Positions 21,800 through 31,879 of a stretch of 64,000 bases of DNA are shown one piece after another. This DNA is from Hermatobates lingyangjiaoensis (lineage: Eukaryota > Arthropoda > Insecta > Hemiptera > Hermatobatidae): assembly GCA_026182355.1 (NCBI GenBank), contig JAPFBL010000254.1, positions 6,833,501 through 6,897,500 on the forward strand. Direction: 5' to 3'. How positions within the stretch are numbered: position 1 is the stretch's first letter; every line of letters starts with the position of its first letter. The position numbers and the translations under genes are program-made. Under the pieces are notes generated by a model. The model made no database searches. It had not been told where the DNA came from and saw only the letters and a list, made by a program, of their open reading frames with translations.

Positions 21800-22910
21800 A
21801 TATAGTATATAATTATCAGAGGCAGCAAATATTCTCTTAAGAAAATAGTATTAAATTTTGTAGCAGCTTCTGCATTGACTAACCTTTTCCTGGTTCCTCC
21901 AATTTGTGTACTACCTTACGGCGGGTTGGTTCTAATATCCATATTAAGTTGGCTGACCTACGTGTAGACTGAAAACTTATTTAATTATAAATTAATTTAT
22001 AGAATTTAAAATTTAGGCACAGTAGTTAAAAATATAGTTTATTAGGTAATTCTAGTTTGGTAAAATTGACACCCTACCTTTGGATTACAGTGAAATGTTT
22101 AGTGATAGTGAATTGTGAATGTCTCTGGCCAACATAATATCGATATTAGAGCCAACCTAGCGTAAGGTAGTACGCAAATTGAAGGCAACCAGCAAATATT
22201 AGTCATAGCAAAAGTTTGTTCAAAATGTAATATATATATAAGAACTATTATTAATGATGGAGTCAGTAGATGATATCGTCAAGGAAACATATGTGCCCTT
22301 CTGAAGTTTTTAAGGTAACATGAATGTTTGAGTCGGGAATCCCATTGAGGATTGAAGCACGAAAGCAATGGATTGGAAACCAAAACCGCTGGAATCACAT
22401 GAATTGCAATAAAGAATTGCTGTATAGACTGATCAACGCTAATAATCGTACTGGGGGTAATAATCGGACAAGTTTGACAGCTTGTCCACATATTTCCATT
22501 TTCAAAATAGCATTAGTGAGCTTTAAAAATGTTATGGGGAAAATATACTCTCTAAGTTGAGGGGTTTCTGGAAAGAATAGAGAGAGACAGATTAAAGATA
22601 AGAGAAGTACAAGAAAGGTAGATAGAAAGGAGATGAAGCCTGTGGACACTCGTAAAATACGTAGTTGATGATAACACGTTCTTCTTCAACTTCTGATGAC
22701 TACAAGGTCAAAATATTGTGTGAGTTTTGTTATTGTTTCTCCATGTTTTTTTCTTTTATCGTTTATATCTTTTATCGTGTGTGCGTCTGTTTTAAAACAA
22801 TGCCAATTTCATTTTTTATTACCTTCTTTGAGTATGAAAAATTTTAAATATTTTCAAGTACACCCATGAAGGTTTGCTCTACGCATTTGCTAAATATACA
22901 TTAGTAATTA
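21800..22910. other. AT-rich non-coding stretch
   Basis: No domain seen in either strand. A short (TA)n/(CATA) tract occurs at 21.78-21.81 kb. ORFs at 22.28-22.65 kb overlap on both strands and look accidental. Confidence 0.45.
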
Positions 22911-22989
22911 AATGAAACGGTCTACCGAATTTGAAATAAAAAAGATTTACAACGAAGGTAACACAGAGATAGAAACCAATATAACTAAC

Positions 22990-23030
22990 TCTCTTCTATA
23001 TTTCGACGATCGTCGTCATCAAGAGGTGAT
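22990..23030 (-). ncRNA. hammerhead-like motif, AUAU family, one core change
   Basis: On the minus strand: TTGATGA (first C is T), one C, stem II GAC/GTC around GATC, GAAA, TAT-A, then GAAGAGAG. Confidence 0.6.
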
Positions 23031-23449
23031 GAGTCCCGCAGAAAGGCAAGGTGGTGACTGAAGTCCAAATGGTCATGGCATCAGTTGGTCAACGTATAAA
23101 CATTCCTCTGTTTCCAAATTCTCAAACAGATACCAGTTACTAATACTAAAGTTACCTAATGTTATTTATATTTAATACATGTATTTTTCATCATTCTCAT
23201 TATTATTTATACATCTATGTTTTATTCTTAATTTAATTTAATGTTGTCTTTATACTTTTCTTTAAAATTTATTTACATATTTTATCATTATTCTAATTGA
23301 ATAATTATTTCTCATTCGTTTTTTGCTTCTTATTTTGACTCTTAATTTGTTTCCTCTTACCTTCTTACTTGGTGGTTGTAGTGGGGAGTTTTACTAATTA
23401 TCGCGCTGTTGCCGTTGGTCTTCAGTCGCCGTCCTGCCTTCCTGCAGGA

Positions 23450-23505
23450 CTATTCATCTCCTGATGATGACGATCGTCTAAATATAGAAGTGAGTTATGT
23501 CTGTT
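23450..23505 (+). ncRNA. hammerhead-like motif, AUAU family, one core change
   Basis: Perfect CTGATGA, one unpaired T, stem II GAC/GTC around GATC, then TAAA where GAAA is expected (G12 lost), TAT-A, GAAGTGAG. Confidence 0.6.
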
Positions 23506-23611
23506 CCTATCTCTGAGTTACCTTTCATTACTATTCTTTTTTATATATATATTAGTTCAATTCTCTTTTCACATCTTTTCTCAAATCTTTTCTTCTGTTG
23601 CTGACAATTTT

Positions 23612-23794
23612 TCAAAGCATTGAAATGAGTTTTTGTAGTCTTTTCCTTTTGTATAATATACAAATTGTGTTAAACTGAATTGCCTTAATCAAACATACCT
23701 TTCTTTTAAGCAGTTTTTCATATTTTTTAGATAATTTCAAATCGTCATGATTCAGCTGGTTAATTATATCAGCAAAACTCTGGTTGGCCATCAT
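23612..23794 (-). pseudogene. PLE ORF 5' end, inverted arm copy
   Basis: On the minus strand the reading begins MMANQSFADIINQLNHDDLK and stays alike with the plus-strand copy at 24.58 kb to EKLLKRK, where a GTATGT splice-donor-like sequence starts. Beyond this the frame continues only a little and probably reads intron. The placement just after a hammerhead suggests the start of a PLE ORF; this is inference because I do not recognise the sequence itself. Confidence 0.5.
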
Positions 23795-23809
23795 TATTTA
23801 TTGACTAAC

Positions 23810-23850
23810 ATTTGACATGTTTCGGTTGTCTCCAACCATCTTCAGAAATA
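23810..23850 (-). ncRNA. hammerhead ribozyme motif, ACAUGU family, core intact
   Basis: On the minus strand: core CTGAAGA, one unpaired T, five-base-pair stem II GGTTG/CAACC with loop GAGA, GAAA, palindrome ACATGT, then C at the cleavage position. All conserved positions are present. Confidence 0.75.
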
Positions 23851-23969
23851 AAATTGTTTTCAATCGAACAAGTATGTAAACATAACAGTAAGCTAAATAA
23901 CATTATCACTAAAAAAATTAATTTCACACTGTATATCTTGTACTAACCCTCAGGATAAACATTATCATA

Positions 23970-24356
23970 TATTACAAAAGTTCCACCACATGCAACCTCA
24001 TCATGAAAAACCAAGAGACGACAATAGACCAATTAAAGAAAACCAATCTTGTGTAGGAATACACTTGCCCTATTGGAAACTGTTAAGTACAAAAGCATTC
24101 GTACATAGGAATGACTACCACTACTTTATCCCGCCGTCCAACCATGCACCTTGGAGCTGGAGCAATACGTGAACACACAACTATAATGCACAAACAACTC
24201 CCTAGGAAGATGCTCACGGAAAACACCAAAATACTGAGACTTGAACAAGATCAAAAGAGGTTGCAATTATTGGAAGTACTTCTGATTCTGGATACTAAGC
24301 CTAAATTAAACCAACAGCACACAGGCAGCACACGTCAGCTCAAACTACTAGGGTGA
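23970..24356 (+). pseudogene. PLE GIY-YIG endonuclease C-terminal fragment, Penelope type
   Basis: YIGMTTTTLSRR at 24,102 is the YIG half of GIY-YIG with the downstream conserved Arg; it is followed by GAGAIREH, then ENTKILRLEQDQKRLQLLE and LILDTKPKLNQQ before the stop at 24,356. This pattern (YIGMT, TLSRR, GAI+EH, NTKIL, +LLEALLI, KP.LN) is typical of Penelope-type endonucleases and differs from the FYVGL type at 53 kb. No ATG start is expected for a fragment. Upstream sequence to about 23.97 kb may be linker in the same element but carries frame breaks. Confidence 0.8.
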
Positions 24357-24519
24357 ACAATCCCCCCATCCTAACCTTAATTTATCTTTTTATCCATCCT
24401 TGAAATATTTTGAAACCCTAATGTTATCTAGTATTAGACATAGTGAAATTTATTTTTTTAGTGAAAATTTTATTTAGCTTACTGTTATGTTTACATACTT
24501 ATTCGATTGATAACAATTT

Positions 24520-24566
24520 TATTTCTGAAGATGGTTGGAGACAACCGAAACATGTCAAATGTTAGT
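24520..24566 (+). ncRNA. hammerhead ribozyme motif, ACAUGU family, core intact
   Basis: Core CTGAAGA at 24,525, one unpaired T, stem II GGTTG/CAACC with loop GAGA, GAAA, ACATGT, C, predicted cleavage after 24,556. Identical in core and stems to the inverted partner at 23.81-23.85 kb. Confidence 0.78.
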
Positions 24567-24575
24567 CAATAAATA

Positions 24576-24671
24576 ATGATGGCCAACTCGAGTTTTGCTG
24601 ATATAATTAACCAGCTGAATCAAGACGATTTGAAATTATCTAGAAAATATGAAAAACTGCTTAAAAGAAAG
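24576..24671 (+). pseudogene. PLE ORF 5' end with splice-donor-like sequence
   Basis: Tandem ATGs about 20 bp after the hammerhead open a frame starting MMANSSFADIINQLNQDDLK and ending ...EKLLKRK at AAAG|GTATGT. The matching inverted copy at 23.6-23.8 kb preserves the donor. Truncated by (TA)n about 35 bp later. Proposed as the first coding exon of this PLE lineage; an intron near the 5' end is known in Penelope. Confidence 0.5.
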
Positions 24672-24727
24672 GTATGTTTGATTAAGGCAATTCAGTTTAA
24701 CACTATATATATATATATATCATTACT

Positions 24728-24863
24728 ATCCAAATTCTAAAAAGTGTACCCCCATAGAATAGATACATCATCATTGAAAGGGCCTCTAAGAATATATCCA
24801 AATTCTAAAAAGTGTACCCCCATACAATAGATATTTCATCATTGTAAGGGCCTCTAAGAATCT
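24728..24863 (+). repeat. 68-bp tandem repeat, two units
   Basis: Unit 1 at 24,728-24,795 and unit 2 at 24,796-24,863 begin ATCCAAATTCTAAAAAGTGT and end CCTCTAAGAAT, with a few substitutions. It directly follows the (TA)n end of the PLE. Confidence 0.9.
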
Positions 24864-25149
24864 CATATTTGGTTCCAAGAAGCAAGCTCACATCTTGACA
24901 TTACCTTTATTTACTTTTTCTCAATTTTTTTGAATACTGGTTTTCCTTTCTATTTTAATTTGTCATTTATTATGTTTCGTATTTTTTTTTAATTTTAGCT
25001 CAGAATTATCTCCTTCTTCCCTAGTTCTTTTTCTTGTCTAGTTATTTCAACCACTTCTTACACGTTTTTGTTATTGTAAACTGGCATTCTTCTACATTCT
25101 ATAAAACTCTTTAGTAGACTTTCGTCTTCTCACTGTACCTCTGCGCGCA

Positions 25150-25165
25150 CCCCCCCCCCCCCCCC
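25150..25165. repeat. poly(C) run
   Basis: About 16 consecutive C. Exact length may be a sequencing artefact. Confidence 0.9.
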
Positions 25166-25279
25166 AATTTGACACTAAAAATATGTATAACTTATATAAA
25201 TATTTTAAGTGGGTCATACTGTATTGTTTTCATTATTATTTCATTCAGTTTTTAATTATATATATACAAACTAAATTCA

Positions 25280-25615
25280 CACAGAGAAAAACATAAAAGA
25301 AATCACAGAATCTCCCTAATACATTTCAAGTGCCTCGTTATCAGAAAGGTTCTGTTAAGGTTAATCTGACCGTCAATCTGATCCTATCCTAATATTTAAC
25401 GCTATCCACTGTTGTTTAGCGTCTTCCAGATGTTGTTAAAGGTCAATAATTTTGTCCTTTTTTTCCTATACTTTATTGTTTCCTTCGCATCATGCGCTGT
25501 CAATTATCAAATTATACTTCTTCGACAATATCCGGAAGACGTTAAACAACAGTGGATGGTGTTGAATATTAATAAGGAGCTAAGATTGACCATCAGATTA
25601 ATCTCAACACGAATA
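25280..25615. repeat. inverted repeat next to a decayed hammerhead
   Basis: About 80-bp arms at 25,355-25,435 and 25,520-25,605 are imperfect reverse complements, with shared blocks such as ATCCACTGTTGTTTA against TAAACAACAGTGGAT. A minus-strand hammerhead-like relic (CTGATAA..GAAA..) lies just left, at about 25.31-25.36 kb. Interpreted as an old PLE-type foldback; the spacer has no recognisable protein. Confidence 0.5.
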
Positions 25616-25937
25616 AAGATGAAAACCAGAATTCAGCGCATTTTAGTGAGACTAAACGGAAGTTCTTGAAAGTAACTTGTTACGGCCTATAGGATTTATA
25701 AACCTCACCAACAGAATACTAACCCCGGACGAAGAATAAATAAATATAATTTTGAAGAATAATATCTGAAAAATATATAGTTCTCTAAGTTAACCAGTTT
25801 TGTATAAACTAAACACAATTTATATAAATTTAATACAAACAATAGGATTTAAGGTATAACTATATAAAATTTTATCGTTTATTACAGTTTTAGGGTAAAA
25901 TGTTAATGAAATTGTCTCTACATATAAAAATTTAATG

Positions 25938-25984
25938 GTATAAACAACGAGTTTCGAACACGTAGTGTTCTTCCTCAGGCATTA
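25938..25984 (-). ncRNA. hammerhead ribozyme motif, inverted partner
   Basis: On the minus strand: core CTGAGGA, one unpaired A, six-base-pair stem II GAACAC/GTGTTC, GAAA, ACTCGT, T. Stem III is imperfect compared with the plus arm. Confidence 0.65.
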
Positions 25985-26029
25985 ACTAAAAAATACAATG
26001 ACACCAGAGATTTATCGTGTATTTTTTAG

Positions 26030-26080
26030 TTAATGCCTGAGGAAGAACACTACGTGTTCGAAACGCGTTGTTTATACCAT
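26030..26080 (+). ncRNA. hammerhead ribozyme motif, ACGCGU family, core intact
   Basis: Core CTGAGGA at 26,037, one unpaired A, six-base-pair stem II GAACAC/GTGTTC with loop TAC, GAAA, palindrome ACGCGT, T at the cleavage position (after 26,069). Confidence 0.72.
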
Positions 26081-26099
26081 TAAATTTTTATATGTGGAG

Positions 26100-27630
26100 A
26101 CCATTCCATTAACTTTTTACCCTACACCGAGTAAATACCACATAATAAGTGATTGCACTACGTTAGAGTTTATTAAAGTACAAATGAATATATTATAAAT
26201 ATGAAGTTTTCAGTTGTTTTAAACATTATGCGTAAAAATAATGTTTGTCATTATGGTGGCTTGATCCATGGGTCATTTGTCCCCTTCAATGATAAAGCCA
26301 TTGAATATTCCTTTCGGTAGAAATACTTATATTTTTGACAAGAGACAAGGGTGATCAGATAAAGAAAAAAATGCCAGAAGGAATGACTACTGTTGGTGGC
26401 ATGATCTTCATTGCTAAAAAAAAGCATAATTGAACAGCTGAATGTTTAGATCGTACGAGAATATGACCTTGAGTATAACAAGTCTTCACTTAAGACTATG
26501 TTAATTTAACAAAAAGTACAGAAAAAACGGGATAAATTCCTCCTGCTTCTTTACGTATTCCGAACACATTAATCAGGTCATGATTGTGCACATAAATCAA
26601 ACTTTATTTCTGCACATTTTCCACTCGGTAAATAGTCCTTTTTAAAGAGTTAATGATAAGTCACGATTTGAAATATCCATAACAAAAGAAAACATAGAAG
26701 TTTCATTGATTCTTGTATTTAAAGATAAAAGTTATTAATATTTATATATAATATTATAAAACTCTATAAAAGCTAAATAATAATCCTAATATAGGAAAAA
26801 GCATTTAACTAATTTATTAACTATGAATGAATTATTGAATAAACTATTTATAAATAAAATAATTTAACTAATTCATCATGTTATGATTAAATTTAATTCC
26901 AAAGTTAAATTCATGGAAGTACAGAATCTTGATTCTGACAAGGATGATAATGTAGAATTGTCTTCAGTGTAGAAAATAGAACCCAATCTTTTGACACTTA
27001 TCCCTCAGATTTTGAGTAATTTTGAAACCTATAGTTTGTTTTTATTATTAATACAAACTGTCTCTGTCAAATAATTATTTTTTGCATCTTTATTTTTTTC
27101 CACTTGTTTATCTATGGCTTAATTAAATTTGACACATAATATTTTTCTTTTCCAAATTTCTTCTCGTCATTATCAGTGGTTTATAAAATCTATATTCAGA
27201 TAAAGAATTTAATCTTTCTAAATAAAATATTTTTGATAATTCATACGGCGAATTAAAAAACTAATAGTTCCACAAACATGTGATACTAAAAAAAAATCAA
27301 TCACAATTACGCTCAAGAGTGTGTTTGCATTCAAGTTCATTATTATATTTCGTATTTTGGTCATTGAAATTAAATTAAATTTGGTTAAATTTACACAAAA
27401 ACTCAATAAATAAATAACATAGTCATTCCAGTCTTTAACAGACATATTTATGTTGTTTAATCTTTATTTGTTTAAAGATATCTGTAGTATATCAGTAGTT
27501 CGTAGTACTAATATATTTTTGTAATAAATATTGAAATACATGGTAAGTTAATTCATTTTCTTTTGTAATTGTTAAGCAAAACATACAATTTTGTATATAG
27601 ATATAAATGAACATAACCATAAATTTTGTA
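26100..27630. other. AT-rich non-coding stretch
   Basis: No supported gene or repeat. A GC-richer patch at 26.25-26.60 kb shows no continuous reading frame. Confidence 0.5.
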
Positions 27631-27635
27631 TTTAT

Positions 27636-27830
27636 AGATTTCATATAAACACGTGAAATAGCAATCAATGATCAAACCACAAAATGAAATAGGAAAAAAG
27701 ACTAATATCATTCAACCGTAACAAGCGGTTTTCGTCAGATAGTTGTGTTTTTGACTCTGACGAAGACCGCTTGTTATGGTTGAATGATTTTATTCTTTTT
27801 CCCATTTCATTTTGTGGTTGGATTATTTAT
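27636..27830 (+). mobile_element. AGAUCU-hammerhead foldback element, copy 3
   Basis: Left arm is an inverted tail (ACACGTGAAATAGCAATCAA then GATCAAACCAC), right arm the plus-strand hammerhead and tail. Core CTGACGA and stem II GACCG/TGGTT are kept in the right arm, but GAAA has become GAAT and the AGATCT palindrome is lost, so this copy should be inactive. A short (TA)n follows. Confidence 0.7.
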
Positions 27831-28299
27831 ATATATATAAAACAAAAAGCCAAAAGGAAAAAAAACTGTAAACTTTCGCTCTGAGATTTTTCACATTATT
27901 TCATCTGAAAACGGCGACAAATTAATTGCTAAAGTGATTACGACAAGGTTACTGAGAAGCATAAGACAATGCTATAAAGTCAGATAAAAAAACTACAAAA
28001 GTAGTACAAAAGTGCAAAAACTACAAAACAAACTAACTTCAGACTACAAAACTACAAAAAAATAGATGAACAAAACGAAAAAGGAAATATCTGCAAAATA
28101 TAGGAAACAAAAAAACATACATAAATACAAAAGGAAAAATCCACTATACTTAAGGATTTTTTCACGGATTTTACTCGTAACTAAAAAATCCAAGAAAAGT
28201 CACCAGGATGATTTGAGGTCATATTATTCAGTTGCTCGTTACCAAGGGGTTCAATTTGTTTGTCTATATCGTGAATTAAAAACTTATCCAACTACATAA

Positions 28300-28560
28300 G
28301 ATCTTTCAACTATGTTCCTTGCAAGATTTGAAGATAGAAAAATCAGTTTCTTGACATCCTTTTATTTTATTACATGATTCATATTCTTGATATACTGAAA
28401 TAAAACACTCTAGTCTTCTTGTTTCCTAACATCATACTTGAGTTGTTTTACATGAGTAAGCAACTTTTTTCCTGTTTGCTCAACATATGTTAATCCACAA
28501 TTCCCACAATAAATCTTGTACACACATCCTTCTATCTCATGGTTACAATTGTTCACTATT
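28300..28560 (-). pseudogene. PLE GIY-YIG endonuclease fragment, third lineage
   Basis: On the minus strand: EGCVYKIYCGNCGLTYVEQT followed by GKKLLTHVKQLKYDVRKQED-stop. VYKI-C--C---YVGQTGK-L--H matches PLE GIY-YIG domains, with Gly of YVGQ replaced by Glu. In-frame stops follow, and a later ARNIVERS stretch may be further domain. Clearly dead. It lies beside the AT-tract cluster at 28.57-28.67 kb. Confidence 0.7.
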
Positions 28561-28569
28561 CTTTTTAAT

Positions 28570-28577
28570 AATTTAAC

Positions 28578-28616
<39 letters not shown>

Positions 28617-28675
28617 TATATATATATTAGTATATAGTATATATATAATAGTATATATATATATATATATATACT
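28570..28675. repeat. (TA)n cluster with TAG/GTA interruptions
   Basis: Several TA tracts broken by TAGTATA units; on the left edge of a PLE tail fragment. Confidence 0.93.
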
Positions 28676-28679
28676 AAAT

Positions 28680-28930
28680 AATCACAATAAACACGTGTGA
28701 TGGAAATTAATGAAATTAAAAGCCACAAGAATATATTAAAAACCAAAAGAAAATATACTCTGAGGCCCTTCTTTGTTTTTGATTTCCCCTTGTGGCTTTT
28801 TCTTTCATATGTGTATGTATAGTCGTCCCCTATCTTTGCAACCACTCACATTTTATCTCTCTACCTGATAACGACGAGGTCGAAATATAGTTGTGAGTTT
28901 CTGTGATCTCCTTTATCTGTTTTATTTTTG
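28680..28930 (+). mobile_element. PLE 3'-tail-like fragment
   Basis: Starts at the TA cluster and contains a hammerhead-like motif at 28.86 kb followed by a tail with TTTATCTGTTTTATTT. The 28.68-28.85 kb part includes a partial inverted repeat of an AAAAAG/CTTTTT type. Confidence 0.45.
28860..28905 (+). ncRNA. hammerhead-like motif, AUAU family, one core change
   Basis: CTGATAA (conserved G8 is A), a short stem II (CGACGAGGTC), GAAA, TAT-A, GTTGTGAG. Stem I strand resembles the family. Confidence 0.55.
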
Positions 28931-28944
28931 TGAATCTAGTAAGG

Positions 28945-28972
28945 AGAGGGAGAGAGAGAGAGAGAGAGGAGG
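28945..28972. repeat. (AG)n microsatellite
   Basis: GAGAGAG run. Confidence 0.9.
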
Positions 28973-28979
28973 GGAGGAG

Positions 28980-30275
28980 TTACTAATTATAAGAGACTTA
29001 TTCTAAGGGAATAATTATTTAATTAATGCAAATAGGTTACAACAGACGGTACTGCTCAGCTTTGTTTCTCTGGGGCTACTTGTCATTTAACATCGATTCC
29101 GACAATACAAGCTTGATTTCCTACTTCCATAGGTGCAGGTTTTTCTTAAACATGATTATTTTCTTTCATTCATTTTAAAACTTTATTATATAAATAAAAG
29201 GTTATTATTCATAGATATGGTTCAGTTAAAATGATTCGAACATAAAATTTATCGCTAAAAAGGGTCATCTAAAGTATAAAATTCAACACTTTTCCCTTTC
29301 CTGAATATGGTTAGTCACTTACGAGCAGTGGTTCAACAGGCAATCTACTATCACATTATGGTTAAACATGGTCTCTCTGGATTTTGCTTTTTTTTTTATT
29401 TTTAGCTATTGAATATGAGGACTTATGTGATTACTAAGTCAGGTCGCTTCTGATTTCTATATTGTTTATATTGTGCATATCAGTGAATTTATTTGTTAAA
29501 AATAAATTTGTCCCCAAATTTTCTCCAATTTTTAAACTTAAATTTCCTGAGAAAAAAGATAGTTACGAAAATATTTTTTTTAGTCAATTTTTTATTGTAA
29601 CAAAAAAGCACCAAATGAAAAGATAATTTTTTTCATTTAATTGGATATATGATATACATTAAGAGTTTACAGACCGTAAAATAGAAGATTATTTCTTTTG
29701 TGATTTTTTGAAAGTTCGTAAAATTAGATTGTCTACACTGTTTATTAATTCGATATATTACTCAATAATGTTTATATGCTTCATTGAAGATATAAATGAG
29801 ACAAAAAACAATAGTTTTGTCTCAACATTTGTTACATTTTTGCAAATAATAAGTAATTTAGGTGATTCACAAAAATAGATCCAATTATATGTGAGAGCAA
29901 TTTACAAATCTAGATCTAGAGAAATCAGGAAGCAGTTTAAAAGCATATATTTGAGTCGTTTAGGGTAACTATCTTTAACAAACTGTTAGTAAATGATTTT
30001 TTCTTTTCTCTTATTTATATTTGTACCATAGATACTTTTCAGTACTAGTAAATAAATAGATGTACTTTGATATTTTGCATAAATAGGTATTAGCTATTTT
30101 GACTGAAATCAAAGGTATATTGTAAACACCAAATAAAATGTTGTTCACTAAATTTAAAAATTGAATTATAAACATATAAACAATTGCTGGAATCCTTCAA
30201 AATTATGTTTTCATACATTTGCTGATAAGCTGATGTCTAACAATATACATTTAAATATATGTTTATTTATATATG
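28980..30275. other. AT-rich non-coding stretch
   Basis: Nothing recognised. Confidence 0.5.
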
Positions 30276-30279
30276 TGAG

Positions 30280-30480
30280 AATGAGTTAGTGTCTGGCCCG
30301 AGTGACTGAGCGATATGGTTAGGTAATGTGTCAACTGCGCGTTGCAGATTGCCGGGGAGGGAGGGCAGACAGGTTGTGTAGTTAGTGCGCGGTTCAGGAG
30401 GGAGCTATTGAACCCAACGGAATAGCTAACTCACCCAAGGCTGTCTGAAGATCGTAGATTGTCCTTTCATACTCTCTGCC
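30280..30480 (+). other. GC-rich island, possible exon or regulatory DNA
   Basis: Roughly 200 bp of GC- and purine-rich sequence with several CpG, standing out from AT-rich flanks much as 16.56-16.95 kb does. No long frame is open. A GTTGCAG acceptor-like sequence and GCAGACAG|GTTGTG donor-like sequence bracket a short candidate, but neither is convincing. The strand is a guess. Confidence 0.25.
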
Positions 30481-30829
30481 TTCTAGAACCTTTTCCTTTG
30501 CTTTCATATAATTAAGTTCATATGAAAAATATTAATCATTTTATTTGCAAGAAGTAAGGTCTAAATATTTAATTCAAATAATCAAAAACAAGTAAATAAC
30601 TTTTAAAAGGAAACATTATGTTTTGAGTAAAAGTAATTTATTATATTTTTCTACTAACTTTTCTATTTTATTTGTTTGAACTATATAAAAAAAAGAAATG
30701 AGAGTTAAAGAAAAGAATAGTTAAGAGATGAAACTAAGAACACGTGTAATGATAATAAAACATCTAGGGTGACCTACACTCGACATTACTATAAGTAAAT
30801 ATAAAATCAAACTTCTTGGGAATATAATG

Positions 30830-31115
30830 TTCCATTTATACATCATATATGTCTATAGGAGATGTTTATTAGTATTTCATTCCTGGAGACCGTACAGATA
30901 GTGATTGAACTAGTTATGAATATGGAAGCATATTTTTGTATATCATACAACTTATACATATAATATCATTAGTATTACGACAGCAGTAATAACACTTTTT
31001 TAAATCCAAAGAGTAGATTTCGTATTACGAATTAATCTCTTACAGTAGAAAATGGCTTTTGTTCCCATAGCCACTGGATCTTATATTGGCCATCTGTAAC
31101 ATTATCTGACCTCCT
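30830..31115 (-). repeat. dispersed repeat, unit A copy 2
   Basis: Reverse complement aligns with 11.05-11.335 kb over its whole length; see that entry. Shared TAAGAGATTAATTCGTA and CCAGGAATGAAA blocks. Confidence 0.6.
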
Positions 31116-31119
31116 TCTA

Positions 31120-31800
31120 CATTAAACATTTAAGCCAAGTTTTCCCTTTAAGACTTCAGTGAATGATTGAATTCAATTATCTGTTTGACTGGCGCAATTT
31201 GTCGCATGCAAAATTATATTCTTGTTACATCTCAAATTAAGTCATTAAATTTAAGTTCTTAAGTCATTAAGAAATTTCTAATTCAATGTAGACAATGTAA
31301 ATAAATGTAAGCAAATCAGACAAGTACAGCTGGTAATCCATTACTCCAGGATGAATATATATAAATTTCTTTGAGGAAATTGAAAATTCGGGAATTTTTT
31401 TTATAAATTACTAATTTACTGTTAATTTTTCTGGTAAAATTTAATTGTTCTTTAATTAGCCGTTTAGCATAAAAAATTTTTTTCTGATAACTTAAAATTT
31501 ACTCTAACGCTCCTTTTGTTAGTTTATTTTAAAAAACAATTTGCCTTACTCATTTACCACATAATTCTCTATTTTTAGGTGTAATTTCATTTTGATCTCT
31601 CAACCTGTATGACTTTTATCGTCCTCGAAAGCTTTCAGATTGAATGATAAGTAAAAATTTTTACACTTTTTTGAAAAAAAAAAAACATTTCCAGCTCTTT
31701 TAAAAATCTGGGGATTTTACAGTTATTGTTTTAATAGCCTCAATGATAATGCTAAAATTTCAAGAGTAAGATTAGTAGTTTTGGAGAAAAAAAAATTAAT
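31120..31800. other. AT-rich non-coding stretch
   Basis: Nothing recognised. Confidence 0.5.
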
Positions 31801-31807
31801 ATTACAA

Positions 31808-31876
31808 CTATAATACACCGTCTTACCTCGTATACTGCTGCTGTAGGTCTCTGACCGGTTTCGGGCGTCGTCTTCA
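31808..31876 (-). ncRNA. hammerhead-like motif, ACCGGU family, with splice donor
   Basis: On the minus strand: TTGAAGA, a shortened stem II (GACGCCC), GAAA, palindrome ACCGGT, C, then AGAGACCTACAGCAGCAG and CGAG|GTAAGACGG. The 3' flank and donor match the 15.5 kb copy closely. Confidence 0.55.
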
Positions 31877-31879
31877 AAA

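Larger units (their letters stand above)
22917..23570. mobile_element. PLE-derived foldback with inverted hammerheads
   Basis: The left end (22,917-23,050) is an inverted 3' tail with a minus-strand hammerhead; the right end (23,440-23,570) is a plus-strand hammerhead and tail. Between them is AT-rich 3' UTR-like sequence and a GC-richer block ending CTTCCTGCAGGACT that parallels 54.6-54.7 kb. Interpreted as a 5'-truncated PLE with a self-inverted end; no coding part is left. Confidence 0.65.
23600..24720. mobile_element. second PLE lineage: endonuclease end flanked by inverted LTR-like arms
   Basis: Left arm about 23,640-23,937 is the near-perfect reverse complement of right arm about 24,447-24,710. 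Each arm holds, in its own orientation, 3' UTR, an ACAUGU hammerhead, an ORF start reading MMAN(Q/S)SFADIINQLN and a splice-donor-like AAAG|GTATGT. The middle (23.97-24.36 kb) is the end of a GIY-YIG domain. This fits Penelope organisation, where an LTR-like segment with a hammerhead and the ORF start recurs in direct or inverted order around a truncated body. (TA)n follows at 24,706. Confidence 0.75.
25921..26094. mobile_element. perfect-arm foldback with ACGCGU hammerheads
   Basis: 76-nt arms (25,921-25,996 and 26,019-26,094) are reverse complements with only one or two differences, separated by a 22-nt spacer. Each arm carries one hammerhead. No coding part. Arm identity implies recent origin or continuing correction. 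Confidence 0.8.

Noticed and set aside
28066..28299. 77-codon plus-strand ORF rich in Lys
   Set aside because: Antisense to and downstream of a PLE endonuclease relic; composition reflects A-rich DNA.
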